Origin: Balneola sp. MJW-20
Lineage (GTDB): Bacteria; Bacteroidota; Rhodothermia; Balneolales; Balneolaceae
DNA: 64,000 nt
Reading direction: 5' to 3'
Assembly: GCF_040811775.1 (NCBI RefSeq)
Contig: NZ_JBFNXW010000002.1
Span: 248,001-312,000, forward strand
The position numbers and the translations under genes are program-made. This document shows positions 33,311-42,784 of the stretch, in pieces (position 1 is the first letter of the stretch; the number at the start of each line of letters is the position of its first letter). The notes under the pieces are model-generated. The model searched no databases. It was not told the DNA's origin and saw only the letters and a program-made list of their open reading frames with translations.

Positions 33311-35722
33311 TCATCGCCGGATCTGAAAAATCGTATTAGTCACGATCGCTGCAAGGGATACAATAGTCGACATCACGGTGATCCTTTCCGCAGTAGATAA
33401 TCGCTGCACTTCCCGTTTTTCCGGTACGATCAGGATGGAGCCGGGGCGTACATCCGGGTAGTTCTTGAAAAAGAGGAATCGCTTGGTGCGGTCCACTTCA
33501 CCATTGGCATGGACAATATAGGCCCGCTTGGTGTTGGCCTGTTCGGTGAATCCGCCGGCAGAACCGATATAGCTCCGGAAAGACTTATTTTGCTCAAAGC
33601 GGGTATTGACCGGGTAAAGCACCTGTCCGCGGATCTGTACGGTTTCCAGTCGCTTAGGGATGTTGATCACATCTCCCTGCTGTAACAACAGATTAGAACG
33701 GGAACGTGGATTATTGATCGCATCTTCCAGTTTGATACCCACCCGGTTCAGAGAGGCTGCCAGTTCCAGGGTGTCGGCTTCTTCCACATTCAGGTCGATG
33801 TTTGTACGCAGTCCTTCTCTTTTCAGAGAGGCGCCTTCGGGATAGGCATAGCCGGTCAACCCGCCGCTTTTCTCGATCAGGTCGTCAATACGGTAGTCAC
33901 GGGAGTCGATCACATACTGTCCGGGATATTTGACTTCTCCTGTGATGGTCACTACCTGCTGTTTGGCATACGTGGGCGACTGACGGATAAAGATCTGGTC
34001 ATAAGGCATGATCTCAAACTCTTCTACTTCGGCACTCATTTCCATACCGTTCTCTACGGACATATTGAATACTTCCGCGATCTGATCACGGATCTCCCCG
34101 GAACCGTCGTCCGGGATCCTGCGGGCTACCTCAATATTATAGGGAGCAGCATCATCACTGAATCCGTTGGCCTGCAGGATCACGTCTTTCAGAGTATTTC
34201 CTACAAAATAGGGGAAAGAACCCGGGTTGAGTACGGATCCCCGAATATTCACCGTTCGGGTCTCTTCGATATCAAAAATAGAGGCAACGCGGATCACATC
34301 ATCTTTCATTAACGTTACATCATAAGTGGCTGGATCTTCCATCAGACGGTTCAGATTAACCGCAATGGCTTCCACCCGGTAATTGGGAAGGGTTCGGTAG
34401 ATCACCGCACGATCCATGAAAGCATCTCCCATGAGTCCGTCTGCATTGGTGATCAGGGTCATCAGCGTAGGATTCTTCTCCAGTTCATAATCTCCTTCCC
34501 GGAAAACGGCTCCTTCGATCTGTACCCGGTTCTCATACCGGTCCAGAACTTCGCCCACGGTGACTTTGTCACCGCTTTTCATCATAGTCCCGGCATCATC
34601 GGGATAACTTACTTCTATAACGGCTTTTTCGGTGTCCGTGTAGCGCTCGATCTTGACTCTTCTGGTATAAGCACCCTGGTCGAATCCGCCGGCATATTCC
34701 AGCAGGTCCGCAAAGGTCTCACCTTCGGTGGTCTCAAATAACCCGATCCTTTTCGTTTCTCCTCTTACGGTAATGCGGTTCTCATAGGGGCCAACCTGGA
34801 TAATATCCTGGTCCTGCAGCTGAATATTGGTAGACTGATCTCCGTAGACCAGGAAATCATACAGATCTACCGTGGCTGCCGTTTCGTCTCCGCGGATCAC
34901 TTTGATGGCCCGGAAGGTTCCTTCTTTGGAAGGTCCCCCCGCCGCATACAAGGCATTGAATACGGTGGAAAGGGAAGAAACGGTATAGGTGCCGGGGACC
35001 TTAACCTCGCCTACCAGGTTTACCTTGATGGAGCGGATCTGTCCCAGGGCGATCTGTGCGAAGGTATTCTTGTCATCACCCCGGAGTCCGGAATAGATCT
35101 CAGACAATTTAGAAGTAATTCGTTCTCTGGCCTGATCCATGGTCAGACCGGTTACATATACCGGTCCCACACCGGAGATCTGCACCGCTCCTTCGGGACT
35201 TACCATCAGCTGGAAATTATCCTCGGCCGCTCCGTAAATATCAATGATCAGCTCATCTCCCGGACCCAGTACATAATTTGGCGGAGTGGGGATATTCAGA
35301 GAAGGTTCAAACGTAAGGCGTGTGTTGTTGAACAGGTCAGCACCAAAGATCCTGGAAGTTGAATCCGGTTTGGTAGATATGATCTCATAACGGGGAGTAT
35401 CCAGGGTATCCTGAGAATCGGTTCGCATCCGGTTTCCCTGCGCACCGGTACCATTGGCATTTCCCGAAAGCTGAATACTGTTCAGCCTTCTGCGCAATTT
35501 TGCCACTTCCAGTGGGTTCATGCCGCGGGCGATCGCCAGGGCCTCCACCTGATCTACGGTCAGCCCTTCACTCTGTATGCGCTGATAGATCGTTTGTATC
35601 TGCTCATCGCTGAGCTGATCAGCACGTAGATTCTCAAAATCGATTCCCAGATTCTGGGCCGAGAGGGGCAGGGCAACAATAAATAAAAACAGACTTAAAA
35701 AGAGGGTTCTGAGGAAGCTCAT
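33311..35722 (-). CDS. wza: Wza-type polysaccharide export protein, multi-SLBB
   Basis: This 803-aa protein has a signal peptide ending LSAQ near residue 23, a short helical segment, and a Poly_export domain (LGPGDELIIDIYGAAEDNFQ, about 150-240). About six SLBB units follow, recognisable by repeats such as VNLVGEVKVPGTYTV, VTITGEVKYPGQYVI and VQIRGQVLYPV. It ends in a hydrophobic helix (ITVMSTIVSLAAIVTNTIF). It should form the periplasm-spanning or outer-membrane export channel and work with the Wzz/Wzc-like protein at the left edge. The length is about twice that of E. coli Wza, as is common for multi-SLBB proteins in this phylum. Confidence 0.93.
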   Translation of the reverse strand: MSFLRTLFLSLFLFIVALPLSAQNLGIDFENLRADQLSDEQIQTIYQRIQSEGLTVDQVEALAIARGMNPLEVAKLRRRLNSIQLSGNANGTGAQGNRMRTDSQDTLDTPRYEIISTKPDSTSRIFGADLFNNTRLTFEPSLNIPTPPNYVLGPGDELIIDIYGAAEDNFQLMVSPEGAVQISGVGPVYVTGLTMDQARERITSKLSEIYSGLRGDDKNTFAQIALGQIRSIKVNLVGEVKVPGTYTVSSLSTVFNALYAAGGPSKEGTFRAIKVIRGDETAATVDLYDFLVYGDQSTNIQLQDQDIIQVGPYENRITVRGETKRIGLFETTEGETFADLLEYAGGFDQGAYTRRVKIERYTDTEKAVIEVSYPDDAGTMMKSGDKVTVGEVLDRYENRVQIEGAVFREGDYELEKNPTLMTLITNADGLMGDAFMDRAVIYRTLPNYRVEAIAVNLNRLMEDPATYDVTLMKDDVIRVASIFDIEETRTVNIRGSVLNPGSFPYFVGNTLKDVILQANGFSDDAAPYNIEVARRIPDDGSGEIRDQIAEVFNMSVENGMEMSAEVEEFEIMPYDQIFIRQSPTYAKQQVVTITGEVKYPGQYVIDSRDYRIDDLIEKSGGLTGYAYPEGASLKREGLRTNIDLNVEEADTLELAASLNRVGIKLEDAINNPRSRSNLLLQQGDVINIPKRLETVQIRGQVLYPVNTRFEQNKSFRSYIGSAGGFTEQANTKRAYIVHANGEVDRTKRFLFFKNYPDVRPGSILIVPEKREVQRLSTAERITVMSTIVSLAAIVTNTIFQIRR

Positions 35723-35796
35723 CTGTAGGGAAAAATTGCGTTTATGATTTAATCAGAAAAGGTACACAGATTCATTCAAAAACCGAAGCCTTTTTG

Positions 35797-36009
35797 GACC
35801 GGAGACCGAAGACCGAAGACCGGCGCCGCTGGAACTACCCCGGCAAGCCGGGGAGATGACCATCAGCCATTCAGCTGTGTACCTTCAAGTACTGAAAAGT
35901 ATATCGGTATTAATCAGAAAATTGAACGGCACAAGCGGCTGAGTGACGTATTTTGCGCAAAGCGCAAAAGACCGAAGCGGCTCCGGTCTTCGGTCCCCGG
36001 TCCCCGGTC
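35797..36009 (+). repeat. 213-bp heptad-TIR element, complete copy 1
   Basis: The left end (35797-35825) is four GACCGRN heptads. The right end (35981-36009) is its reverse complement with 25 of 29 matches. Internal structures are a hairpin ccccggc-aa-gccgggg at 35838-35853, ttttgcgc-aaa-gcgcaaaa at 35951-35969, and gaccgaag/cttcggtc at 35970-35995. No open reading frame spans it. It lies between divergent genes, so it may overlap their promoters. No target-site duplication is obvious. Confidence 0.85.
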
Positions 36010-36073
36010 ATCATTCCTGTCTTTTAACCCAAATTTTCCTAACTTCAGCCTCACTCAAAAGCACCCCATTTTG

Positions 36074-38176
36074 ATGCTCTTAAATGTAATCATTGCATTG
36101 CTGGTATGGGCAGGTGACCCTTCACCTGATATACCCCTTCATTACAATCAGACTACGGTACAGGATGCTGATCTGGCGAATATCCGGGATCAGCTGAAGG
36201 AGGCAGACCGTCTCATTGATCAGGGTAAGGTGATAGAGGCACGTCAGCTTATCACAAAAAGCCGCCGGGAGGCAGATTCCCTGGGGCTGAAGAATGCCGA
36301 AAAAGACCTTTTGCTGAGTTATTCTGTATTGTACCTGGCGGAGCAGAAGTATGATTCCGCGATGACGGCTACCCAGCAGGGACTGCGGATGGATCTGGAG
36401 GATTCCCTGGAAGTTAAGTATCTGAATCAGCTGGGTACCATTCTTCGTTTTCAGTCGGATTATGTGGAATCCCTGAAGGCGTACAATCGGGCCTATAACC
36501 TGGCTAAAGAGCTGAATGACAAAGATTATACCATCGGGATCCTGCAAAATATGGCAGTGTCCTATAAGGGGATCGGTCAGCTGGACCGCAGCATTCAGCA
36601 TTTTACGGAAGCCCTCAGTTATGCCCGGGAAGTGCAGGACACCACCCTGCTGATCGTGGTGACCAACAATATCGGGGACACTTATAATGACATGGAGGAA
36701 TTTGATAAGGCCTCGGTATACCTGAAAGAATCCAGTGAGCTGGCTGCTTTAAAAGGATATCAGAGTGATCTTTTGAGAGTTACCACCAATCTTGCGATCT
36801 CACAGTCCGGGCTGAAGCGCTATGAGCAGGCCCTGGGACTCTATCAGAATGCACTGGAACTGAGTGAAGAGGTCCGGCCCGGAATTCCTCCTTTTCAGAT
36901 CGAGTATAATCTCGGGCAGTTATACCTGGAATGGGGAATGCCCGATTCTGCATCTAAGTATTTTAATGCTTCACTGGAGGCCTGTCTGAAATACGGTATC
37001 GGTCAGGGGATCTACTATAATAATCTGGGGCTGGCTGAACTCAGTAAGAATAAAGGGAATAATGAGATGGCACTTCTTTATCTGGAGGATGCCTATGACC
37101 TGGCCCGGGAGTCAGGTTCGCTCAATGACATTAAAGAAAGTTCGGGATTGCTCTACGAGCTCCATAAGCTGATGGGAGACAACAGTAAAGCACTGACCTA
37201 TTTTGAGGAAAAGGAACAGGCCGAAGATTCGCTGAGTGCGATCTCCACCCAACAGGCGGTGGCAGAGACGGAAGCCCGGCTGGAACTGGTGCGGCAGCAG
37301 ACCATTAATGAACGGCTGGAAGCTGAAAAAGCAAAGCAGGATGCGGTACTGGCCAATCAGCAGGTGATCATCATTGCCGGTGCAGTTATTGTACTGCTGA
37401 TCATAGCAGGAATGATCTATGTGATACGGTCTGACCGCAAGGTGGCTAAGATCAACCGGGAACTGCGAAAACAGAAGGAGAAGCTGGAGCTGGCCAGTAA
37501 AGAAAAAGACCGCCTTTTCGCGATCATCGCCCATGATATGCGCTCACCTCTGACCTCTTTACAGGGATTTATCTACCTGCTGCAGTCATCTGAACTGACC
37601 AAAGAAGAGATCGATGAGATCACATCCGAACTGGAGATCTCCGTACAGAAGAACCTGAACCTGATGAAGGACCTGCTGACCTGGGCCAAGGATCAGATGG
37701 CGGGACTGAAGATCTTTCTCCGGGATGTGGACCTGAGGGTAGTTTCGGATGATGTATTACAATCAAACCGTTTTATCTCGAACAAAAAAGAGATCTGCGT
37801 AACCAATAATATTCCCGGCGAAACCTATCTGAGAGCAGACTATGATGCACTGGAGATCATTCTGCGTAATCTCATGGTGAATGCGATCAAGTTCACCCCC
37901 AAAGGCGGGAAGATCAGCCTGAACCTGGAGCAGAGCAATGGGTCTGCTGTGGTATCCGTCAGTGATACCGGGATAGGTATACCGGAAGAGCTTCGGGAAG
38001 ATATCTTTGAGAAATTTGACGGATCCCGTAAAGGGACCCAGGGGGAAAAAGGGAGCGGCTTCGGTCTCAACCTGAGCCAGCAGCTGGCTAAGAAGATGGG
38101 AGGTCGTATTTATTTTGAATCCGAGGTAGGCAAGGGATCGACCTTTTATATTGAGCTGAGATCTGCAGGACATTGA
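36074..38176 (+). CDS. TPR-containing sensor histidine kinase
   Basis: This 700-aa protein has about six to seven TPR units at residues 30-360 (for example YNRAYNLAKEL, YEQALGLYQNALELS). A coiled coil and one membrane helix near 430-455 follow. The HisKA domain has H487 in FAIIAHDMRSPLTSL, and the HATPase domain shows LRNLMVNAIKF, DTGIGIPEE and GSGFGLNLSQ. Residues 1-16 form a weak signal or anchor, so the TPR part is probably periplasmic. ATG 36074 is preferred over TTG 36071. No response regulator gene is adjacent. The ligand is unknown. Confidence 0.9.
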   Translation: MLLNVIIALLVWAGDPSPDIPLHYNQTTVQDADLANIRDQLKEADRLIDQGKVIEARQLITKSRREADSLGLKNAEKDLLLSYSVLYLAEQKYDSAMTATQQGLRMDLEDSLEVKYLNQLGTILRFQSDYVESLKAYNRAYNLAKELNDKDYTIGILQNMAVSYKGIGQLDRSIQHFTEALSYAREVQDTTLLIVVTNNIGDTYNDMEEFDKASVYLKESSELAALKGYQSDLLRVTTNLAISQSGLKRYEQALGLYQNALELSEEVRPGIPPFQIEYNLGQLYLEWGMPDSASKYFNASLEACLKYGIGQGIYYNNLGLAELSKNKGNNEMALLYLEDAYDLARESGSLNDIKESSGLLYELHKLMGDNSKALTYFEEKEQAEDSLSAISTQQAVAETEARLELVRQQTINERLEAEKAKQDAVLANQQVIIIAGAVIVLLIIAGMIYVIRSDRKVAKINRELRKQKEKLELASKEKDRLFAIIAHDMRSPLTSLQGFIYLLQSSELTKEEIDEITSELEISVQKNLNLMKDLLTWAKDQMAGLKIFLRDVDLRVVSDDVLQSNRFISNKKEICVTNNIPGETYLRADYDALEIILRNLMVNAIKFTPKGGKISLNLEQSNGSAVVSVSDTGIGIPEELREDIFEKFDGSRKGTQGEKGSGFGLNLSQQLAKKMGGRIYFESEVGKGSTFYIELRSAGH

Positions 38177-38185
38177 GGGTACAAT

Positions 38186-38210
38186 CCGGATCTTTGCACA
38201 TTAGATCCGG
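38186..38210 (+). terminator. Possible hairpin terminator after the histidine kinase
   Basis: ccggatct and agatccgg form a perfect 8-bp stem with a 9-nt loop, 10 bp after the stop codon. No T-run follows, so intrinsic termination is uncertain. Confidence 0.35.
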
Positions 38211-38293
38211 GCTCTCTGCACTCGGCTTCACTTGAAAAAAAATTAGATAGAACTTCCCTGTAAGGAAGTCCCGGCCGGTGGCTCTAACTGCCG

Positions 38294-38623
38294 ATGACGC
38301 ACTACTTCAACTACATAGTGACCAACAGCCGAAGGAGCCGTTTCTATATCGGGACAACCGCTGACCTGTGGGAGAGCCTGCACCGGCATAAGGTCCGACC
38401 GGTTCAGGGTGTCAGTCACGCCTTTTTCCTGGATCACCTGGTATGGTATGAGGAACAGGACTGGTTCCTGGAAGCCATCCGGAAGGAGAAAGAGATCAAA
38501 AGTATGGACCGTTCTGCTTTAGTGGGCTTTATAGAATCCAAAAATCCTTTCTGGGAAGACCTGAGTCCCGGCTTTGTCAGCCTCAAACTGAATGACTTTC
38601 TGAAGCAGATACATTTGAATTGA
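38294..38623 (+). CDS. Small GIY-YIG nuclease-domain protein
   Basis: This 109-aa protein consists of a GIY-YIG domain alone: FNYIVTNSRRSRFYIGTTAD (the N-Y-I and Y-I-G strands), followed by the helix with R/H residues and an acidic KEKEIKSMDRSALVGFIES region supplying the metal-binding glutamate. Length fits the YhbQ/UPF0213-like group. The first strand is NYI instead of the usual V/G-Y/I-Y, and the typical arginine pair after the YIG helix reads ESLHRHK. It lies 18 bp before complete copy 2 of the 213-bp element, which makes a role in handling that element's hairpins worth testing. Confidence 0.8.
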   Translation: MTHYFNYIVTNSRRSRFYIGTTADLWESLHRHKVRPVQGVSHAFFLDHLVWYEEQDWFLEAIRKEKEIKSMDRSALVGFIESKNPFWEDLSPGFVSLKLNDFLKQIHLN

Positions 38624-38641
38624 GTTCTCGCTGCGCTCGAA

Positions 38642-38853
38642 GACCGGAGACCGAGGACCGAAGACCGGGGAAGACGGAACTACCCCGGCAAGCCGGGGAG
38701 ATGACCAAAGGTTATTTAGCCGATAAGGTTTTGATGCTCTGATATAAATACATCCACTTTGCAAGCTTGTCCCGGCTAAACAACTTCCGGCGTATTTTGC
38801 GCAACGCGCAAAAGACCGAAGCGGCCCCGGTCTTCGGTCCTCGGTCCCCGGTC
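38642..38853 (+). repeat. 213-bp heptad-TIR element, complete copy 2 (best preserved)
   Basis: The ends 38642-38670 and 38825-38853 are inverted repeats with 28 of 29 matches, each made of four GACCGRN heptads. Inside are ccccggc-aa-gccgggg (38683-38697 region), a spaced inverted pair tttagccg...cggctaaa, and ttttgcgc-aac-gcgcaaaa (38795-38813). Total length is 212 bp. It lies between the convergent GIY-YIG and hydroxylase genes. A further hairpin abuts its right end. Confidence 0.9.
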
Positions 38854-38854
38854 G

Positions 38855-38876
38855 GTGAACCGGCAAGCCGGTTCAC
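38855..38876. terminator. Strong hairpin over the hydroxylase stop codon
   Basis: gtgaaccggc and gccggttcac form a perfect 10-bp stem with an AA loop, overlapping the minus-strand stop at 38873-38875. The ccggc-aa-gccgg core is the same as in the element's internal hairpin. It may end transcription or stabilise the mRNA 3' end; there is no T-run. Confidence 0.5.
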
Positions 38877-39484
38877 TCCGGCGGCATCGTCCTGAAAACG
38901 CGGTCCCAGAACATCGTCGAAACCCCGTATGCTTTATCCGGATATTTATAATGGTGAATGGCATGATGGCGGTAGAGTCCGCGAAGAGGTTTGGGAATAT
39001 GGGTCTTATGAACCAGCGCATGGATCATGGAATAACCCAGATAGCCGAACAGGAAGCCCGGGCAGAACAGTAATGCCAGCGGACCGATAGCCAGCCAGAA
39101 TAATCCGGTATAGGCACCGGCAAGCAGGAGCCATGCGGCCGGAGGAAGGACCACCCGCTCCTCATCCCGAGGATATTCATGATGAATACCATGCAGGGTA
39201 TAAGCGATCCTGCAGGCAAGATCAGATTCCGGAAAGTAGTCATCCAGGTGATTAATATACCGGTGATGCAGATACTCATAGAAGGTCCAGAAGAACAGAC
39301 CGCTAATTATGATCCCTGTAGCAGCAAGGATCGAGATATCCGGATTGAGTCGGAACCCGAATACCAGCATCACAGATCCTATTATGGCATAAAGCGTCCA
39401 GGCTGCTTTCGGACTGGTCTTCGTAAACTTTTCCAGAAATGCACTTTTAAATAACCTTCCCTGACCTTCTTCTTTGATCTCCAT
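38873..39484 (-). CDS. Fatty acid hydroxylase / sterol desaturase superfamily protein
   Basis: From ATG 39484 the protein is 203 aa; a TTG at 39508 would add eight residues. It has four hydrophobic helices and the histidine clusters of a di-iron membrane oxygenase: EYLHHRYINH, HGIHHEYPRDE, HALVHKTH and RHHAIHHYKYPDKAYGVST. The pattern is closest to fatty-acid 2-hydroxylases. It probably hydroxylates lipid acyl chains in the inner membrane, with substrate inferred from the family. Confidence 0.85.
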   Translation of the reverse strand: MEIKEEGQGRLFKSAFLEKFTKTSPKAAWTLYAIIGSVMLVFGFRLNPDISILAATGIIISGLFFWTFYEYLHHRYINHLDDYFPESDLACRIAYTLHGIHHEYPRDEERVVLPPAAWLLLAGAYTGLFWLAIGPLALLFCPGFLFGYLGYSMIHALVHKTHIPKPLRGLYRHHAIHHYKYPDKAYGVSTMFWDRVFRTMPPE

Positions 39485-39557
39485 AGCACTTATCCCGTTA
39501 TTTGGCAATGGTTTAAACGATGTTATTCAATTTGGAGTACAAGTTCAAGAACTGATA

Positions 39558-39770
39558 GACCGGAGACCGAGGACCGGTGACCGGGGAAGCCAGAACTACC
39601 CCGGCAAGCCGGGGAGATGACCAAAAGCTATTTAGCCGATAAGGTTAAGATGCTCTGATATAAATACATCCACTATGGAAGCTTATACCGGCTAAACAAC
39701 TGCCGGGCGTATTTTGCGCAACGCGCAAAAGACCGAGGCGGCCCCGGTCTTCGGTCTTCTGTCCCCGGTC
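39558..39770 (+). repeat. 213-bp heptad-TIR element, complete copy 3
   Basis: The ends 39558-39586 and 39742-39770 match as inverted repeats at 24 of 29 positions. The internal ccccggc-aa-gccgggg stem and ttttgcgc-aac-gcgcaaaa (39712-39730) are intact. Its middle part is almost the same as in copy 2. It ends 8 bp from the stop of the S9 peptidase gene. Confidence 0.88.
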
Positions 39771-39778
39771 GCCAGAGG

Positions 39779-42532
39779 TCAATCCTCCGGCAACAGATAC
39801 CTTTTTTCCAGATACGGTATTCCGTTCTGCATCCAGTCGGCTGCAGGGGCTCCGATGACGTAGTGATCAAACCACTGTTTCATACGGATCTGGAAATCGA
39901 TCTGGTTGGCTTCCCTGCGGAGATGATGCGGTTCGTCCGGGTAGGAGAGAAAGACCACTTCCTTGCCCATTCGGCGGGCAGCGTTGTAGAATTCCAGTCC
40001 CTGACTCCAGTCTACAGCACCGTCGGCGGTTCCGTGCAGGATCATAAAGGGCGTTTCGATGTCCGGTACATAGAACATCGGGTTTTCACGATTGTAGATC
40101 TCACGGTGAGTCCAGGGAGTCACTCCGCGACCCATACGCACCTGTCCGATCTCCATAATACCATGGTGATTGGTCCCGGTATTTCCGTAAATATTATTGT
40201 AGAAGCCGGTCAGATTAGTGGGGGGTGCTCCGGTGACCACGGTTGCGAACATATCCGTTTGCGTCAGGATAAAAGAAGACTGATAGCCTCCCCAGCTGTG
40301 GCCCTGCAACCCGATCTTGTCGGGATCAGCATAACCGAGGTCGATCACTTTCTGCGTGGCTGCCGTGATACAATCCAGCGAAGAAGTGCCGGGACGTCCT
40401 TCTTCATACACGTTATCGGGCATCAGTACCAGGTATCCGTTACTGGCATAGGTCGACATATGCGGGCGGTCATCATACACCGGCATGGAATACTGATGGT
40501 GACGGTCAGACATCTGTTCGTAGAAATAAACGATCATCGGGTATTTCTTTCCTTCCTCGTAATTGGCCGGCAGTGCCAGGGTTCCCTGCAGTTTAATGCC
40601 CCGGTCGTTTTCATATTCGATCAGGACCCGCTTACCCCATGCATATTCAGACTGCTGGGGATTAGCATCTGTGACCTTATTCAGTCTTCGGAAACGGGTG
40701 TCTGTCAGGTAATAATCCGGAAAATCCACAAAGGTCTGGCGGGTCACTATTACCCGGTCGGCATCTCTGGCTTTCATGGGTCGTCCGAAACTGGCATCCT
40801 CGAAACGAAGTTCGCGGGGTTCTCGGCCCATTCTCAGCGCATAGAAGCCATCTTTTTTGGTCCATTTACCGAATGCCGTCAGCATCAGGTCTTTTGAGAG
40901 ATCGATATATTCTTCATCGGGATCCATGGTCAGGTAGCGGAAACGGATCTCCTCTTCATCACCGATACCGCGCGTGATATTCGTGGCTTCAGAACCATCC
41001 AGCGCCAGCATCCAAAGATCGTATTTATGATTCACGATCACGTAGTCTCCGTCAGCGGTCCATCCGGCAATGCCGAATGGAGGATTCTCGTGCGGATACG
41101 GATGATCCATATCCATGAACAGGGTTTCGGAGGCTTCTGAAATATTAGTATTGGTACCTTCTTCCAGGTCATAGACTATCAGGGCAGTATCCTGCTCTGT
41201 GGCAGACTGATACAGGAAATAACGCCCATCCGGTGAGTAGCCCATATCCCGCTTGATGTTTGAGGCAAACTGATCTCGGTCTCCGGTCAGGATATTGACC
41301 CGGTACAGGTCGGCCGGAGATACTCCCCAGTTCACGTCATTGATATAGGGCTCCTCGTCACGCACCACCATGTACCGGCTGTGATCAGATATTTCCGCAT
41401 CTTTGAGTCCGGGGCGGGTAACCGGGGTGACTTTAACATTCGAGGTATTGTAAGTGGCCAGCCAGGTGAAATTGCGGTCTCTGTTGGCCTGGCGTTCCTG
41501 TACGGTCTGAATGCGGTCATCTTTCCAGTGAAATACATCCACATTGGCTACGGTGTCACGGTCCACTTTGATCACGGGACCTTGTTCTTTCAGTCCGATC
41601 ATGATAAGATTACCGTCACTGCTCCAGCTCAGATCCCGGTCTTCACTGATGACCATTTCATCTTCAAAGGCATCTATGCTGATGGTGCTCAGGCTTAGTT
41701 TCCGCCCGGGATCCGTCACAGGGTCAAATACCATCAGCGTGTTATCAATATGCAGGAGGGAGTCCACTTTGGTACCTTTTAGTACGGCAATACTGCGTCC
41801 TTTATTCATCCATTCGGACCGGTGTGCATCTTCGTCATCCCAGCTGAGGTCCCGATAGCGGGTGGAATCGGAGTCGAGCGCTGAGATACTTCCGGTACTC
41901 AGATTTTTCAGGTATACCCCGTTACCTATCATCTCGGCCGCATCCACCAGGTAAGCCAGATGGTCACTTCTCTTATTGAAACTGAATTCGGATACATTTC
42001 CGTAGTTCTGTGTTACACCGGTACTCAGATCCCGGACCACCAGGTCGGAACCGCTGTGTTTGCTCTTATCATCATCCGGTTTCTCACGGTGAACGGCCCA
42101 GAAACGACCGTCTTCTGAAAAGGTCATACTGTTCATTCGTTCTACCTGGATCTTCTCTCCAGTGCTGAGGTCGAGTAATTCAGCTTTAGTATGTACCGGC
42201 TGATTTTTCGATCTCAAATTCTCCCGGGTGTCCTCATCAGGAGAGATGGAATAAGCAGCATATTTATTGTCATTGCTGAATACGACTCCTGAAGCATTGG
42301 GAATGATGTATTTAGTGTCGTTATTCAGGGAGGTCACATGAAGCGTATCATCACCTCCGTTGGGGCGAAGGCTGTAGGCCATCCACTGACCGTTATTTGA
42401 GATCTGAGTTCCACGGATCTGTGACCAGCGGGTATAATCATCAATCGTTAACACTTTTTGCTGAGCCAGAACCAGGGGCTGAACAGCGATCATTAAGATC
42501 AGGAAGAAAGGGAAGTATACATGCTTTTTCAT
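39779..42532 (-). CDS. Secreted S9 family peptidase (prolyl oligopeptidase/DPP type)
   Basis: This 917-aa protein starts from ATG 42532, which puts a signal peptide (MKKHVYFPFFLILM...LAQ) at the N terminus; an ATG five codons upstream is less likely. The N-terminal two thirds form a WD40/beta-propeller-like domain. The catalytic S9 domain at the C terminus has the nucleophile in GLQGHSWGGYQSSF, an acid near DGAVDWSQGLEF and the histidine in YPDEPHHLR. It should degrade peptides in the periplasm or outside the cell. A 344-aa antisense frame over it is a shadow. Confidence 0.93.
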   Translation of the reverse strand: MKKHVYFPFFLILMIAVQPLVLAQQKVLTIDDYTRWSQIRGTQISNNGQWMAYSLRPNGGDDTLHVTSLNNDTKYIIPNASGVVFSNDNKYAAYSISPDEDTRENLRSKNQPVHTKAELLDLSTGEKIQVERMNSMTFSEDGRFWAVHREKPDDDKSKHSGSDLVVRDLSTGVTQNYGNVSEFSFNKRSDHLAYLVDAAEMIGNGVYLKNLSTGSISALDSDSTRYRDLSWDDEDAHRSEWMNKGRSIAVLKGTKVDSLLHIDNTLMVFDPVTDPGRKLSLSTISIDAFEDEMVISEDRDLSWSSDGNLIMIGLKEQGPVIKVDRDTVANVDVFHWKDDRIQTVQERQANRDRNFTWLATYNTSNVKVTPVTRPGLKDAEISDHSRYMVVRDEEPYINDVNWGVSPADLYRVNILTGDRDQFASNIKRDMGYSPDGRYFLYQSATEQDTALIVYDLEEGTNTNISEASETLFMDMDHPYPHENPPFGIAGWTADGDYVIVNHKYDLWMLALDGSEATNITRGIGDEEEIRFRYLTMDPDEEYIDLSKDLMLTAFGKWTKKDGFYALRMGREPRELRFEDASFGRPMKARDADRVIVTRQTFVDFPDYYLTDTRFRRLNKVTDANPQQSEYAWGKRVLIEYENDRGIKLQGTLALPANYEEGKKYPMIVYFYEQMSDRHHQYSMPVYDDRPHMSTYASNGYLVLMPDNVYEEGRPGTSSLDCITAATQKVIDLGYADPDKIGLQGHSWGGYQSSFILTQTDMFATVVTGAPPTNLTGFYNNIYGNTGTNHHGIMEIGQVRMGRGVTPWTHREIYNRENPMFYVPDIETPFMILHGTADGAVDWSQGLEFYNAARRMGKEVVFLSYPDEPHHLRREANQIDFQIRMKQWFDHYVIGAPAADWMQNGIPYLEKRYLLPED

Positions 42533-42784
42533 GACAGGAGGCTGCATTAGATTAAGGTGAATTCCTACAATCGGTTAAAAGAAGGGCATTGTCAAGAGAT
42601 ATGATGACTGAATCTGAACTAGGCAATATCAATGGGCTTGATCTGCGGTTATCATTCCCGATCAGTATTAATGAGGCTCATTTCACTCATTGAATGTCCT
42701 GAACAGAGACTTGCCGTTTATAGCATTAAGATGTGATACAATAATTTCCATATCACTCTATATTGGCCTAAAACGGAGATTCTT

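Noticed and set aside
39863..40897. 344-codon plus-strand reading frame
   Set aside because: Antisense to the S9 peptidase catalytic region; no recognisable domain or signal.
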